Below, one piece after another: positions 62,859 through 64,000 of a DNA stretch of 64,000 bases (positions are counted from its first letter, which is position 1; each line of letters opens with the position of its first letter). The position numbers and the translations under genes are program-made. This DNA is from Mucilaginibacter sp. MD40 (GTDB taxonomy: Bacteria > Bacteroidota > Bacteroidia > Sphingobacteriales > Sphingobacteriaceae): NCBI RefSeq assembly GCF_002288635.1, contig NZ_NRSW01000001.1, positions 4,171,004-4,235,003 on the forward strand, given 5' to 3'. The notes beneath the pieces were generated by a model. The model was not told the DNA's origin, ran no database searches, and was given only the letters and a program-made list of their open reading frames with translations.

Positions 62859-64000
62859 TTGTCTAAACCATTAACGAATAACCGCCAATTGAGGGATATT
62901 TTCACTTTAAACAGATGGGTATCGGCCCAGTATACGGTACTTGCCACTATTTTAATAATGGCAGGATGCTCGCTTGAAAAAAAAGCACCCTTAACCGGGG
63001 GCTGCAAAACCTTACCGCTAAATATAATATCCTGTTTAATGCTAACGAGCTATTGCGGCAAAAGCAACAGGCATATGAGCAAGCCTATGTAGACGATTAC
63101 AGCGAATTGTTGAGTGTTTACCGCGATACTATTGCCGGTATGGTAGACCAGCCAGACAAAGACCTTGACGCCGTTAAGGCACGTGCTAACACCATCATCA
63201 GCGTTAAGGAGCAAAGCCACTATCTGGGTGATGCTTACCTGCTGCTATGCAAAGCCGATTTTTATGATGGTGATTATTTTGATGCGATTGAATATGCCAA
63301 TTATGTGGCACGTTCTTACGGCGATAAGCAACCCGATCTAAAACAGGAAGCACTGGTATACAAAGCCCGCGCGCTATTGTACATTAAACAACCCGCGGAT
63401 GCCAAAGTAACCTTAGACACCGCGCTGCAAAACATCAACCCAAAAAAAAGTATAACCGCCGATGTGTATGCCAGCAAACTGCAATATGACATTAATGTAC
63501 AGGATTACGCCGATGCCGAAAACATGGCCAAGCTGGCCATACAGTATGCCAATAGCACCGAGCGAAAAATAAGATGGACGTTTATACTTGGGCAGTTGCA
63601 GGAACTTAACAACAAGCCCGTTGATGCCATACAAAGTTATAGCCGGGTGGCCAAAAGCAACGCGTTGTTTGATATGGCTTTTAATGCCAACCTTAACCGC
63701 ATACGTATTGAGGAAGGCCGCAATGGTGTTAAACTTACCCGCCTGGCCCGGCTGCGATCGTTATTAAAGAACCAGAATAACCGTGAATTTAATGACCAGA
63801 TCTATTACCAGATCGCGGAGCTGCAGTACACCGGCGGCGATATAGACGATGCTTTAAAGAGTTACCGGCAGTCTGCAAGAGCGACTACGCGTAACCAAAC
63901 GCAGAAAGGCCTTGCTTACCTGCGCATGGCCGATATTTATTTTAAAGATAAAGCGGACTATATAAAGGCCAGTAACTTTTACGACAGCACGCTCGCTAAC
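62859..64000 (+). CDS. SprE/PorW-like type IX secretion lipoprotein, frameshifted, 3'-truncated
   Basis: TTG 62859 begins a lipoprotein signal with lipobox IMAGC, and this frame fails at 63092. From about 62981 the adjacent frame continues open to the window end with RGLQNLTAKYNILFNANELL, then YVDDYSELLSVYRDTIAGMV, then TPR-like helices. The frames switch at an A8 tract (62977-62984): nine A's would give one continuous protein with the mature start CSLEKKSTLNRGLQ. The N-terminal pattern matches SprE/PorW, which links the type IX secretion ring to its motor. Sequencing error or a true frameshift are both possible. Confidence 0.65.

Overview
The window looks like a chromosomal segment of a Bacteroidota member, most likely family Sphingobacteriaceae (Mucilaginibacter/Pedobacter-like; the genus is inference). 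Signs are CTnDOT-type tra genes, the rpmB-rpmG-DUF4295 trio, bacillithiol-type bshC, a SprE/PorW-like type IX secretion lipoprotein, an atp operon without atpD/atpC, scarce Shine-Dalgarno sites, and promoter-like TAnnTTTG boxes.

Region 1 (1 to about 21360) is the right part of an integrative conjugative element. It opens inside traJ and runs through traK, traL, traM and traN (mating channel), a giant N6-methylase/SNF2-helicase and a VirD4-like coupling protein. An accessory block follows: three tandem paralogous small proteins, an M23 peptidase, an ArdC-like protein with a degenerate HQxxH site, a DUF4099/DUF3945-like protein, a possibly Toprim-like protein, two bPH2 membrane proteins, unknown genes and an excisionase-like HTH protein. 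On the opposite strand lie an XRE regulator, a GNAT-like gene broken by an in-frame stop, and a tyrosine integrase. The element ends in a 42-bp 3' fragment of tRNA-Ala(GGC), the attachment site, followed by the tRNA's terminator. Nine of the ten largely soluble, non-channel proteins of the transfer operon end in arginine, four of them as [KR]-x-G-R. The channel proteins do not, so a transfer tag is a possible reading.

Region 2 (about 21.4 to 30.7 kb) holds a two-HKD phospholipase D-like protein beside the att site, a TSUP permease, an unannotated double-glycine leader peptide with four cysteines, an alpha/beta hydrolase, CsbD, acetyl-CoA synthetase, ribosomal proteins L28 and L33 with DUF4295, and ftsY.

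Region 3 (about 30.7 to 56.9 kb) is housekeeping and metabolism: rimO, bshC, msrA, an acid phosphatase lipoprotein, an aldose epimerase-like protein, a NagB/PIG-L fusion, a permease with a PLP sulfur-amino-acid enzyme, parE, cdd, an SGNH hydrolase, parC, a GH35 beta-galactosidase, ftcD, hutH with a MarR regulator, and a BSP-type metallopeptidase. Several intergenic gaps carry dispersed palindromic repeats, and a tandem array of about 68 bp units lies upstream of parC.

Region 4 (56.9 to 64 kb) is the minus-strand operon atpZ-atpI-like-atpB-E-F-H-A-G, with a strong hairpin between atpE and atpF. A SprE/PorW-like lipoprotein gene, shifted in frame at an A8 tract, runs off the right edge.
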